Source: Bacteroidetes bacterium GWA2_30_7
GTDB taxonomy: Bacteria; Bacteroidota; Bacteroidia; Bacteroidales; GWF2-33-38
DNA: 5,488 bases
Reading direction: 5' to 3'
Assembly (NCBI GenBank): GCA_001768155.1
Contig: MENC01000159.1
Coordinates: 1-5,488 of the forward strand
The stretch's first letter is position 1; the number at the start of each line of letters is the position of its first letter. The notes beneath the pieces are model-generated. The model made no database searches and was not told the origin of the DNA. It worked only from the letters and a program-made list of their open reading frames with translations. Below are positions 1 to 5,031 of this stretch, in pieces. The position numbers and the translations under genes are program-made.

Positions 1-395
1 GAATTAGTTGTTCCGCTTGTTTGTGCTGTCCAATTAATACCACCATTGCTGGTTTTTATAATTGCACCTCCAGTACCAACAGCGTATCCAGTATTGGCAT
101 CAGTAAAATATATAGATAATAAATTTTGTAATGTTCCACTAGTTTGAAAAGTCCAATTATTACCAGCGTCGATAGTTTTCATAATAGTTCCTTCCCAACC
201 AACAGCATAACCAGTATTGGCATCGGTGAAATAAACAGAATATAAATCTATAGTTTTTTTTCTTGATTTTACAATCCAATTAAAAGGTCTTTCTCTTGAT
301 TTAGCAATCCAATTTAAACCGGAATTATTAGTTTTAAGAATTGTTCCTTCCCAGCCAACAGCATAACCAGTCTTCTCATCTGTAAAATAAACTGA
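1..395 (-). repeat. Tandem coding repeats, 123-bp unit (propeller blades)
   Basis: Three consecutive units lie at 395-240 (156 bp), 239-117 (123 bp) and 116 to the left edge. They are visible in the DNA as well as the protein: the plus-strand string GTATTGGCATC occurs at 91 and again at 214, exactly 123 bp apart, and the cognate GTCTTCTCATC is at 370, 156 bp further on. The near-identity of units 2 and 3 suggests recent duplication or homogenisation. Confidence 0.85.
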
Positions 396-482
396 AGATA
401 AATGTTCTCGCTTTAGAAAGGGGGTTTGCCAAACCCACGGTGCATCATTAGCAAGATTGCCAAATCCAATTAATTTTCGCAT
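1..482 (-). CDS. YCF48/BNR-like beta-propeller repeat protein, N-terminal part (runs off left edge)
   Basis: The minus-strand frame is open from ATG at 482 to the window edge (160 codons). The protein consists of repeats carrying YFTDANTGYAVG...G.I.KT..GG.NW, beginning near residues 30, 82 and 123. This is the pattern of YCF48/BNR-type propeller blades (one blade of about 41 residues), common in secreted or surface Bacteroidota proteins; the natural ligand is unknown. The start is fixed by an in-frame TAG at 507-509, nine codons upstream. Residues 1-29 (MRKLIGFGNLANDAPWVWQT...) have no hydrophobic core, so no signal peptide is visible, which is odd because relatives are usually exported. Repeat 1 is 52 rather than 41 residues because of an internal 11-codon duplication. 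The remaining blades and any C-terminal sorting domain lie outside the window. The family assignment is firm; the function is not. Confidence 0.85.
   Translation of the reverse strand, partial: MRKLIGFGNLANDAPWVWQTPFLKREHLSSVYFTDEKTGYAVGWEGTILKTNNSGLNWIAKSRERPFNWIVKSRKKTIDLYSVYFTDANTGYAVGWEGTIMKTIDAGNNWTFQTSGTLQNLLSIYFTDANTGYAVGTGGAIIKTSNGGINWTAQTSGTTN
249..314 (-). repeat. 33-bp tandem duplication inside propeller repeat 1
   Basis: Two adjacent 11-codon segments, NWIAKSRERPF (314-282) and NWIVKSRKKTI (281-249), match at 26 of 33 bases by eye. They account exactly for the 52-residue length of repeat 1 (41 + 11). The duplicated segment contains the conserved NW that ends each blade and its following basic loop. 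Confidence 0.75.
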
Positions 483-564
483 AATAATTAATGTATTTAA
501 TTTTTTCTATTCGGTTTAAAATGTAATATTTAATGCAATATTAGTAATTTTATATTCAAAATAT

Positions 565-591
565 CAAAGATATAAAATTTTGATTTGCAAA
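565..591 (-). promoter_or_regulatory. Candidate Bacteroidota promoter for the YCF48-like gene
   Basis: The minus strand reads TATCTTTG at 572-565, matching the Bacteroidota -7 box TAnnTTTG, about 83 bp upstream of the ATG at 482. A TTTG is present at 591-588, but the 15-bp gap is shorter than the usual 19-21, so only the -7 box is convincing. Confidence 0.3.
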
Positions 592-604
592 AACCATATG
601 GTTT
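591..604. promoter_or_regulatory. Perfect 14-bp palindrome, possible operator
   Basis: AAACCATATGGTTT is its own reverse complement. It overlaps the candidate upstream promoter element of the YCF48-like gene (588-591), where a repressor or activator dimer could bind. This is position-based inference; no known regulator site is recognised. The rest of 483-730 shows no gene. Confidence 0.25.
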
Positions 605-730
605 AATGTTGGATTTGGAAGGCATTTTCTTGAAGGCTTTGTCAAACTGTTAGATTGTTTATATTTTTTTGTCATTGACAAGGTGCACATTCCCTCCCAT
701 TAAATTCTATCATAATGATAGCTTTAGTAA

Positions 731-2098
731 CTATTTGTCTTCGTATAGCTTGCCAGACTCTTCAAAAATATGAATAAAAGCTTTAATTGCAGAATAAGGA
801 GTCAAGTTATCAGATATAATTCTTGTTGTAAACCCATCACAAAGATGATAATTTATTCCTTTATATTCTGTCTGGATAGCTCTGTTGTCAATGATTATTA
901 ATGATTTTGGACTATCTTTATTTTCTTTTAATTTATGTGTTTCTTTCCTTGAAAGCCATTTAGTTTTAAATCCAACTTCATTAAATAATTCTATAACTTT
1001 ATCATAATTAATTACCATTACAATTTTTACTCTACCAAAAATTATGTCAAATTTGAAATCGTCTAAAATTGGTTTTGAATAAATTGGCTCAGTAATAGGG
1101 ATATAAATGTTTTGTAGAAAATTGTAAACTGGAAAATCTTTCCCACTTTTTTCCTTGATTAAATTTTGCATGATAACTTCACCATAAGGGAAATACTCAT
1201 TTCTATAAGCTCCTATAATCAAACTACCAGAATCAATTATAATATGAGCCATATTTTTACCTATAGAATCTTGAATGAGTTCATTAATTGTAGAATAAAA
1301 GCGATTCAACGGTGTTTTGTAGTCAATGATTTTTACCTGTATATCAGTTTTAGGGTCAAACCCGTTTTCTAAAGTTAATAGTTTAGATGCTTTTTGTCCT
1401 CTTTCAATTTGAGTTTTAAATCTCAAAATATGCTGAACAGTTCCTTTGTTATAATTACTTATTAAGCTGTCTTTTGTTATTTCTTTTCCTTCTTTTTTGT
1501 AAACATCAATTATTTTTTTTACTTCAGTGTTTTTTTCACCTTCTTTAACTTCAATTATATGAAAAGCATTTTGCTTCTTAAAAAAAATATCACCTATTTG
1601 AATAAATGATGTAAAATCAGAAATAAGTGCAAAGTCAAATACACAACCACTATTTAATTGGTTTACAGTATTTATTACAGAATTAATATTTGAATTAAGT
1701 AAGGAAGGTGGGTTTTCATTTAAATACAATCGTCTTGCAATATAGTGTTGTCCATTGATAATTTGCCATGCTATTGAATCTGCTAATTTCCTTATTAGAC
1801 ATTCTTGATAATTAATAGTATCAATTAAATATTCAATTTCAGAACACTTTTGCTTTTTACTTTTCGCTACTTCTAAATCATTTCTTAATTGTGTACGATT
1901 TTCTTCAATTTCATGTAATTTTCTTGCAATTAAATTTTGTGCCTTCTTAAATCCATTAAGACATTCTGCAATAAATAATTTAGCAGTTTCATTGTCAGGG
2001 GGATGTTCAAATGATAAATTGACTTTATTTTGTCCATTTTTACAAGCAAATTCATAAATTTCTTTTAATTCAATTTCAAATTTATCAGCACTTTCCAT
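731..2098 (-). CDS. Unrecognised protein with coiled coil and PD-(D/E)XK nuclease-like core
   Basis: I do not recognise this 455-residue protein as a named family. Residues ~50-105 are rich in K, E, L and I with heptad-like spacing (KARKLHEIEENRTQ type) and probably form a coiled coil or long helix pair. DSIAWQII...ARRLY follows at ~108-125. Residues 155-185 contain IQIGD (D170) and, after a beta-like stretch, HIIEVK (E183, K185). This D-x(12)-ExK arrangement is the metal-binding core of PD-(D/E)XK nucleases. A basic helix with R226, Q230, R233 and K236 follows, as in many such enzymes. The C-terminal third (~350-455) is unassigned. No signal peptide or membrane helix is seen. The gene is monocistronic by position, with a divergent small gene upstream, which would fit a single-gene defence nuclease; that is inference. 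The start at ATG 2098 is the first available and matches the upstream promoter. Confidence 0.8.
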   Translation of the reverse strand: MESADKFEIELKEIYEFACKNGQNKVNLSFEHPPDNETAKLFIAECLNGFKKAQNLIARKLHEIEENRTQLRNDLEVAKSKKQKCSEIEYLIDTINYQECLIRKLADSIAWQIINGQHYIARRLYLNENPPSLLNSNINSVINTVNQLNSGCVFDFALISDFTSFIQIGDIFFKKQNAFHIIEVKEGEKNTEVKKIIDVYKKEGKEITKDSLISNYNKGTVQHILRFKTQIERGQKASKLLTLENGFDPKTDIQVKIIDYKTPLNRFYSTINELIQDSIGKNMAHIIIDSGSLIIGAYRNEYFPYGEVIMQNLIKEKSGKDFPVYNFLQNIYIPITEPIYSKPILDDFKFDIIFGRVKIVMVINYDKVIELFNEVGFKTKWLSRKETHKLKENKDSPKSLIIIDNRAIQTEYKGINYHLCDGFTTRIISDNLTPYSAIKAFIHIFEESGKLYEDK

Positions 2099-2192
2099 AA
2101 TGTTTAAGTTGTTTATTCTAACTTATAGTTTACTTTTTCTCATTTATTATTTATTTAATATTCAATTCATTAATAATTCATAAATAAACGAG

Positions 2193-2206
2193 TGTAAACA
2201 TTTACA
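2193..2206. promoter_or_regulatory. Inverted repeat in the leader of the nuclease-like gene
   Basis: TGTAAA-CA-TTTACA is a perfect 6+2+6 dyad just downstream of the predicted start of leftward transcription and about 95 bp before the ATG at 2098. It could be an operator. In such AT-rich DNA a chance dyad is also plausible. Confidence 0.25.
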
Positions 2207-2226
2207 ATTGGTTAATTCCTTTTCAC

Positions 2227-2257
2227 CAAAAGTAAAACATTCAAATAATATATTCAA
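2227..2257 (-). promoter_or_regulatory. Candidate promoter for the nuclease-like gene
   Basis: On the minus strand TTG (2257-2255), a 20-bp spacer and TACTTTTG (2234-2227) match the Bacteroidota pattern TTTG-N19-21-TAnnTTTG with one base missing from the upstream box. Transcription would begin near 2221, giving a leader of about 120 nt. Confidence 0.4.
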
Positions 2258-2357
2258 TTAATGTTATGGGAATTATTTTGTTGGCTAGGGTTTTAAATTT
2301 TCAATTATTATTTTATTTCTAAACCATATTTTAATATTTCATTTACAATCTGATTTG

Positions 2358-2387
2358 TTTGTAAAACTAAATTAATTTATATATTTG
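2358..2387 (+). promoter_or_regulatory. Candidate promoter for the small membrane protein gene
   Basis: TTTG at 2358-2361, an 18-bp spacer and TATATTTG at 2380-2387 match the Bacteroidota consensus; a second TTTG at 2354-2357 gives an alternative spacing of 22. Transcription would start near 2393, about 45 nt before the ATG at 2439. This supports the small ORF as a real gene. Confidence 0.45.
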
Positions 2388-2438
2388 AAGTATAACTAAA
2401 AAATTATAAGTTATTTTAAACAATTAATTATAATATCT

Positions 2439-2596
2439 ATGGCAGCACATATTATTGGATTTGTTTTAATTGTTGTAGGAATAATTCTTACAAATATTGG
2501 TATTCGTGAGAAAAAAAAATAAATAAAACAGAAACACTGTACGCTGGAATTTTGGCTATCTTTTCAGGAATATTAACATTATTGGGGTTTATGTGA
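2439..2596 (+). CDS. Small two-helix membrane protein, split by a frame change at an A9 run
   Basis: ATG at 2439 opens a 27-residue frame with a hydrophobic helix (residues ~5-20, IIGFVLIVVGIILTNIG) and a basic tail IREKKK; it stops at TAA 2520-2522. The run of nine A residues at 2511-2519 precedes that stop. Reading on in the -1 frame (equivalent to ten A residues) gives INKTETLYAGILAIF... and a second hydrophobic helix, ending GFM and TGA at 2594-2596. The joined product would be 52 residues: helix, charged loop, helix, i.e. a membrane hairpin. The first product alone would be a single-helix 27-mer. Explanations are transcriptional or ribosomal slippage, a recent homopolymer mutation, or a sequencing error. 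A good promoter lies upstream and a hairpin begins two bases after the TGA. Function unknown; small toxins and membrane modulators share this architecture, but nothing here proves it. Confidence 0.55.
2511..2519 (+). other. A9 slippage-prone homopolymer at the frame switch
   Basis: Nine consecutive A residues follow GAG in the small membrane protein gene. One extra A in the transcript, or a one-base backward slip of the ribosome on AAA AAA, would bypass the TAA at 2520 and join the second hydrophobic segment. A9 runs are known substrates for RNA polymerase slippage in AT-rich bacteria; whether it happens here is inference. Confidence 0.4.
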
Positions 2597-2597
2597 T

Positions 2598-2614
2598 TAT
2601 TTCGTTCTGAAATA
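2598..2614 (+). terminator. Weak hairpin after the small membrane protein gene
   Basis: TATTTC-GTTCT-GAAATA forms a 6-bp stem with a 5-nt loop starting two bases after the TGA at 2594-2596. GGTTTT follows rather than a long T-run, so it is a weak terminator candidate. Confidence 0.25.
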
Positions 2615-2677
2615 GGTTTTAATAAAGTTGATAATTTTTTACTAAAGCTATTGGTATTAATAAGGCTACCTACCCCT

Positions 2678-2708
2678 CAAATTATTTTTGCAACATTAGC
2701 TACAGAAT
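2678..2708 (+). repeat. Decayed repeat fragment B, left copy
   Basis: This 31-bp stretch matches 3796-3826 at 26 of 31 bases by eye. In the same frame both copies read Q-(I/V)-IF-x-x-LA-x-E, suggesting remnants of one coding element, perhaps a transposase, though none is recognised. Both copies are in the same orientation, one on each side of the toxin-antitoxin operon. Confidence 0.5.
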
Positions 2709-2727
2709 CAAAAAATATTAAATTTTC

Positions 2728-2768
2728 AATCTGAATGAAGCAAAAAAATATCAACCTCAGTACTATAC
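2728..2768 (+). repeat. Decayed repeat fragment A, left copy
   Basis: This 41-bp stretch matches 3693-3733 at 36 of 41 bases by eye (shared core GCAAAAAAATATCAAC or ACAAAAAAATATCAAC). The matching frame reads NEAKKYQPQYYT here and MNETKKYQLQYCT in the right copy. The left copy has CTG where the right has ATG. No intact reading frame follows. Confidence 0.6.
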
Positions 2769-2782
2769 TGAACTTGTTTCAG
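2768..2782. repeat. Small hairpin resembling a dispersed Flavobacteria-type element
   Basis: CTGAA-CTTGT-TTCAG forms a 5-bp stem. From memory, CCTGAAACAAGTTCAGG-like hairpins are scattered between genes in Bacteroidota genomes, often yielding spurious LNLFQD peptides; the minus strand here reads CATCCTGAAACAAGTTCAGT. Resemblance only, not a confirmed family member. Confidence 0.35.
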
Positions 2783-2801
2783 GATGTAACCAGAAGAGTT
2801 C

Positions 2802-2834
2802 AAAAATTGGAAATCACAAATTGTGTTTTCCAAT
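2802..2834 (-). terminator. Strong hairpin with T-run, likely terminator of the toxin-antitoxin operon
   Basis: Positions 2806-2834 form a 29-bp near-perfect palindrome: left arm ATTGGAAATCACAA, centre A, right arm TTGTGTTTTCCAAT, with one T/T mismatch. On the minus strand the stem runs into TTTTTG, a short T-tract, whereas the plus-strand side is followed by A-rich sequence. It lies about 135 bp past the toxin stop, so it fits as an intrinsic terminator for the leftward transcript. Cruciform or protein-site roles remain possible. Confidence 0.5.
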
Positions 2835-2900
2835 AAAGAAAAGATGGGATTGCGTAAACTATAGTTAATTTTGACAAGCAATAATTCTTATAAAATTACA

Positions 2901-2925
2901 AAAATAATTTGCAGATAATTATTTT
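2901..2925. repeat. AT-only inverted repeat downstream of the toxin gene
   Basis: AAAATAATT and AATTATTTT are perfect 9-bp arms around the 7-nt loop TGCAGAT. It is 44 bp past the toxin stop in the transcript direction, and its T-rich arm continues into TTTTTG on the minus strand. An all-AT stem is weak, so it is at best an auxiliary terminator. Apart from this hairpin and the entries above, 2597-2968 shows no gene. Confidence 0.3.
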
Positions 2926-2968
2926 ATTCTTTAAAAAACTTGATTGACTTTATAATGGAAACCTTGAT

Positions 2969-3316
2969 TTAATCAATTAAGTCAAGTATTATTTTAAGAT
3001 TTTCTTTTACAAGTTCTGAATGTTCTTTCGGTAATTCCCCAATCTTTTTAATTAATCTTTTATTATCAATAGCTCTTATTTGGTCAATCATTATGTCACA
3101 ATTCTCTTTCACTTTAGCTGTTCCTTTTTTTATATGTACACGTAAAATATTACTTTGTAATTGTACATTAGTTGTTATAGGACAGATAAGAGTTGACGGA
3201 TGAATTTTATTTAACAAATCTGTTTGAACAATTAAAACAGGTCGTATTTTGCCGGTTTCGGTTCCTTGTTTTGGGTCAAGATTAGCAACCCATATTTCAT
3301 ATTTTTTAATTGTCAT
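2969..3316 (-). CDS. mazF: MazF-type endoribonuclease toxin
   Basis: The product is a 115-residue MazF/PemK-family mRNA interferase, which cleaves single-stranded RNA at short sequence motifs and halts growth when freed from its antitoxin. The N-terminus MTIKKYEIWVANLDP and the motif TGKIRPVLIVQTD are characteristic. With the start at 3316, R25 and T48 fall exactly at the catalytic Arg25/Thr48 of Bacillus subtilis MazF (aligned from memory), and DQIRAIDNKRL matches its QIRTIDKQRL. ATG codons at 3343 and 3322 are in frame but would add an unaligned extension, so 3316 is preferred. The gene overlaps the end of the antitoxin gene by 11 bp, implying translational coupling. Length and catalytic residues look intact. 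The cleavage motif cannot be read from sequence. Confidence 0.9.
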   Translation of the reverse strand: MTIKKYEIWVANLDPKQGTETGKIRPVLIVQTDLLNKIHPSTLICPITTNVQLQSNILRVHIKKGTAKVKENCDIMIDQIRAIDNKRLIKKIGELPKEHSELVKENLKIILDLID

Positions 3317-3539
3317 AGTCATCAAGATTATCAAATTCAGCAAGTATTTTTAATGATTCTTCCTGAACAAGTTTTGATTCAATTTCAATTCGTTTTGCAA
3401 GTATTCGTTTTCTCTGAAGCCTGTTGTAATATTGAATAGCTTCGTTAATATAACGGTTACGTGACTTTTTAAGACTTGTTAATACTTGTTCAGTTTCATT
3501 AAAAATTAATTCGTCGAGTTTTAAAGAAAGAGTTTTCAT
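3306..3539 (-). CDS. Ribbon-helix-helix antitoxin of the MazF pair
   Basis: This 77-residue protein is the upstream partner of the toxin. Residues 1-10 (MKTLSLKLDE) form a likely DNA-binding beta strand, followed by helices at ~11-24 and ~26-44 (SRNRYINEAIQYYN), the ribbon-helix-helix layout of B. subtilis-type MazE/EndoAI rather than the AbrB fold of E. coli MazE. A charged helix (~45-68) leads to an acidic tail, EFDNLDDYDN, suited to occupying the RNA-binding groove of MazF. The ATG at 3539 lies 23 bp from a -7 box embedded in a palindrome, which fits autoregulation by the antitoxin or the complex. The fold and pairing are well supported; autoregulation is inferred. Confidence 0.85.
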   Translation of the reverse strand: MKTLSLKLDELIFNETEQVLTSLKKSRNRYINEAIQYYNRLQRKRILAKRIEIESKLVQEESLKILAEFDNLDDYDN

Positions 3540-3552
3540 AACTATTATTTTA

Positions 3553-3575
3553 AGTATATTACAAAAGTATATACT
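3553..3575 (-). promoter_or_regulatory. Toxin-antitoxin promoter with overlapping operator
   Basis: The minus strand reads TACTTTTG at 3569-3562, a match to TAnnTTTG, 23 bp upstream of the antitoxin ATG. No TTTG is found at the usual upstream distance. The perfect 10-bp palindrome AGTATATACT (3566-3575) overlaps the box, and a further half-site AGTATAT sits at 3553-3559, 13 bp away, forming a second dyad with 3569-3575. Such repeated half-sites over the promoter are what a ribbon-helix-helix repressor would use. Confidence 0.5.
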
Positions 3576-3692
3576 ATTTTGGAATAATTAAAATTGTTTT
3601 AATGCTTTTTATTAACAAATTTAGTCAAGTTTGCAATTTTTATTATTACGGTTTTATATCAATATTCTTGTAAAATATAATATTTACTTTGC

Positions 3693-3733
3693 AATATGAA
3701 TGAAACAAAAAAATATCAACTACAGTACTGTAC
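3693..3733 (+). repeat. Decayed repeat fragment A, right copy
   Basis: Right partner of 2728-2768 (36/41 identical). Here an ATG at 3696 opens MNETKKYQLQYCT..., but the frame closes within about 40 codons, so it is treated as a gene remnant. It contains the 12-bp palindrome TACAGTACTGTA at 3721-3732, degraded in the left copy. Confidence 0.6.
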
Positions 3734-3795
3734 CCCGTTTTTCGTAGCTTGTCCAAAACACCACCATATCCGTTTTTGCAAAGCACTCGCTTCGT

Positions 3796-3826
3796 CAAGT
3801 TATTTTTGAAGCATTAGCTTTAGAAT
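3796..3826 (+). repeat. Decayed repeat fragment B, right copy
   Basis: Partner of 2678-2708 (26/31 identical). The frame reads QVIFEALALEYIAQ and runs to a TAA near 3877. Here B follows A, whereas left of the operon B precedes A. Outside the repeats and the hairpins, 3540-4167 shows no gene. Confidence 0.5.
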
Positions 3827-3976
3827 ATATTGCACAATTAAGTTTGCATCTAAAATGTAAAAATCATTACAGTTTGTAACTGTTAAAATAAAAATAATAT
3901 ATTAAGTTTGGTTATGCAATTGATTTTTATTAGATTCGGTTGTTGAAATTGATGAAACGTAAGTGAAAAACCGGAA

Positions 3977-4056
3977 AGCTCTACGAGCTATTCACCGTAG
4001 GTGATTTATGTCAATAAAATAAAACCTACCCCCAAATTTCACATTACCTCGTAGAG
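3977..4056. repeat. Cluster of stem-GTA-stem hairpins, REP-like intergenic element
   Basis: Three short hairpins share a GTA loop: AGCTC-GTA-GAGCT on the minus strand (3989-3977), TCACC-GTA-GGTGA on the plus strand (3992-4004) and the eroded CTC-GTA-GAG (4048-4056). The first and third are also inverted copies of each other (CTCTACGAG and CTCGTAGAG). A C-rich tract, ACCTACCCCC, lies between the second and third. From memory, CGTAG-centred hairpins with such spacers recur between genes in Bacteroidota; the element has no name I can give. Confidence 0.45.
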
Positions 4057-4126
4057 ATTTAACTAATAAATAGTTCCAAGAAAATTAAAATTTTAGTCGG
4101 TTAGTAGTGATTTATTATATAGTATT

Positions 4127-4157
4127 TTTGTGCAACGTGAGTTATTTAATACTTTTG
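4127..4157 (+). promoter_or_regulatory. Candidate promoter for the transporter-yigZ operon
   Basis: TTTG at 4127-4130, a 19-bp spacer and TACTTTTG at 4150-4157 form a textbook Bacteroidota promoter. The start of transcription would then fall only about 5 nt before the ATG at 4168. An alternative -7 box, TATTTTTG at 4123-4130, would leave a leader of about 30 nt but lacks an upstream TTTG. Confidence 0.45.
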
Positions 4158-4167
4158 GTGAAAAAAA

Positions 4168-5028
4168 ATGTTATCACTTTTACTAAGCATACTTTGTTCG
4201 GCATTAATTTTTGTTACTTTCAAATTTATTGAGAATTTAAAAATTAACACATTTATTCCTATAATTATTAATTATGTAATAGCTACATCATTAGGACTTT
4301 GGCTATCGTCAACTGAAAATGTTTTTAATTCAAATATTTATACCAATGAATTCATAATTATATCAATAATTGCAGGTTTTATGTTTATTGCAATGTTTAT
4401 GTCGATTGCACTTTCGACTCAAAAAGCTGGAATTGCAGTTACTTCCATTGCCGGAAAAATGTCGGTTGTTTTTCCAATTATTTTTTCAATATTTTATTTT
4501 AATGAGAATGTAACAATTATAAAAATTGTAGCAATTTTACTTGCTTTATCTTCAATAGCTTTAACTGTTTACAAAAAAGAAAAAACAGATAATAAACGAC
4601 TATTATATCCCTTAGTAATTTTTATTGGAATTGGATTTCTCGATTCGTTAATGAAGTATTCACAAGCAGTTATAATTAATCCACAAAATTTATCGGTCTT
4701 TACAGCATTATGTTTTGGAATTTCGCTTTGTTTTGGAATCATTTTCAGCTTTTTTAAAAAAAATTTATTTGTTTTTTTTAAAGATTACAGAATTTATATT
4801 GCCGGAATAATTTTAGGTTTCTTAAACTATGGTTCAATGTATTTTTTAATTAAAGCACTAACCAACAGTTCGTTTGACAGTTCAATAACCTTTGGATTAA
4901 ATAATCTTGGAATTGTTGGTTTTTCGGTACTTTCCGGATTATTATTATTTAAAGAAAAATTAAATTTAATAAATTGGATAGGAATAATTTTGTCGATAAT
5001 TTCTATTATTTTACTTACAAAGTTATAA
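4168..5028 (+). CDS. EamA/DMT-superfamily ten-helix membrane transporter
   Basis: The 286-residue, very hydrophobic protein has about ten membrane helices, near residues 1-19, 29-48, 61-82, 88-111, 116-135, 145-162, 175-195, 208-230, 236-261 and 267-285. The two halves each have five helices, and each ends in the EamA-type pattern: a helix, then F-x-E (FNEN at ~111, FKEK at ~261), then a last helix. This is the drug/metabolite transporter superfamily, inner membrane, with substrates ranging from amino acids to nucleotide sugars; the substrate here cannot be predicted. The start at 4168 gives a first helix of the right length. Stop at 5026-5028 is three bases before the yigZ start, so the two are co-transcribed. 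It is intact and of normal length. Confidence 0.85.
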   Translation: MLSLLLSILCSALIFVTFKFIENLKINTFIPIIINYVIATSLGLWLSSTENVFNSNIYTNEFIIISIIAGFMFIAMFMSIALSTQKAGIAVTSIAGKMSVVFPIIFSIFYFNENVTIIKIVAILLALSSIALTVYKKEKTDNKRLLYPLVIFIGIGFLDSLMKYSQAVIINPQNLSVFTALCFGISLCFGIIFSFFKKNLFVFFKDYRIYIAGIILGFLNYGSMYFLIKALTNSSFDSSITFGLNNLGIVGFSVLSGLLLFKEKLNLINWIGIILSIISIILLTKL

Positions 5029-5031
5029 TAA

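Noticed and set aside
1..395. CRISPR array
   Set aside because: The regular 123-bp repeats are in-frame protein repeats without unique spacers.
590..705. Open frame reading FGRHFLEGFVKLLDC... in the left intergenic region
   Set aside because: It has an in-frame stop upstream, no ATG, GTG or TTG in a sensible place, and no family resemblance.
707..721. CTATCATAATGATAG palindrome just past the nuclease-like gene
   Set aside because: The stem is short and AT-rich, and no T-run follows in the direction of transcription, so it is not a credible terminator.
1166..1372. 68-codon open frame on the plus strand
   Set aside because: It lies wholly antisense inside the 455-codon minus-strand gene, has no recognisable motif or promoter, and its composition is that of a shadow frame.
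2733..2837. 33-codon ORF reading MKQKNINLS...LNLFQDVTRR
   Set aside because: It runs through repeat fragment A, the CTGAA hairpin and the terminator-like palindrome; LNLFQD peptides are typical spurious translations of that hairpin.
2964..2976. TTGATT-T-AATCAA dyad across the toxin stop codon
   Set aside because: AT-rich, within coding sequence, and not followed by a T-run; likely chance.
3316..3343. Longer MazF start at 3343 or 3322
   Set aside because: The extra residues (MLNLIILMT) are translated from the antitoxin's 3' end in another frame; starting at 3316 puts R25 and T48 in register with known MazF.
3939..3962. VVEIDET followed by a stop, reminiscent of a DDE transposase (IS1595/ISXO2-type VEIDETYV)
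   Set aside because: Only seven residues match from memory and the surrounding frames are full of stops; too short to name an insertion sequence.
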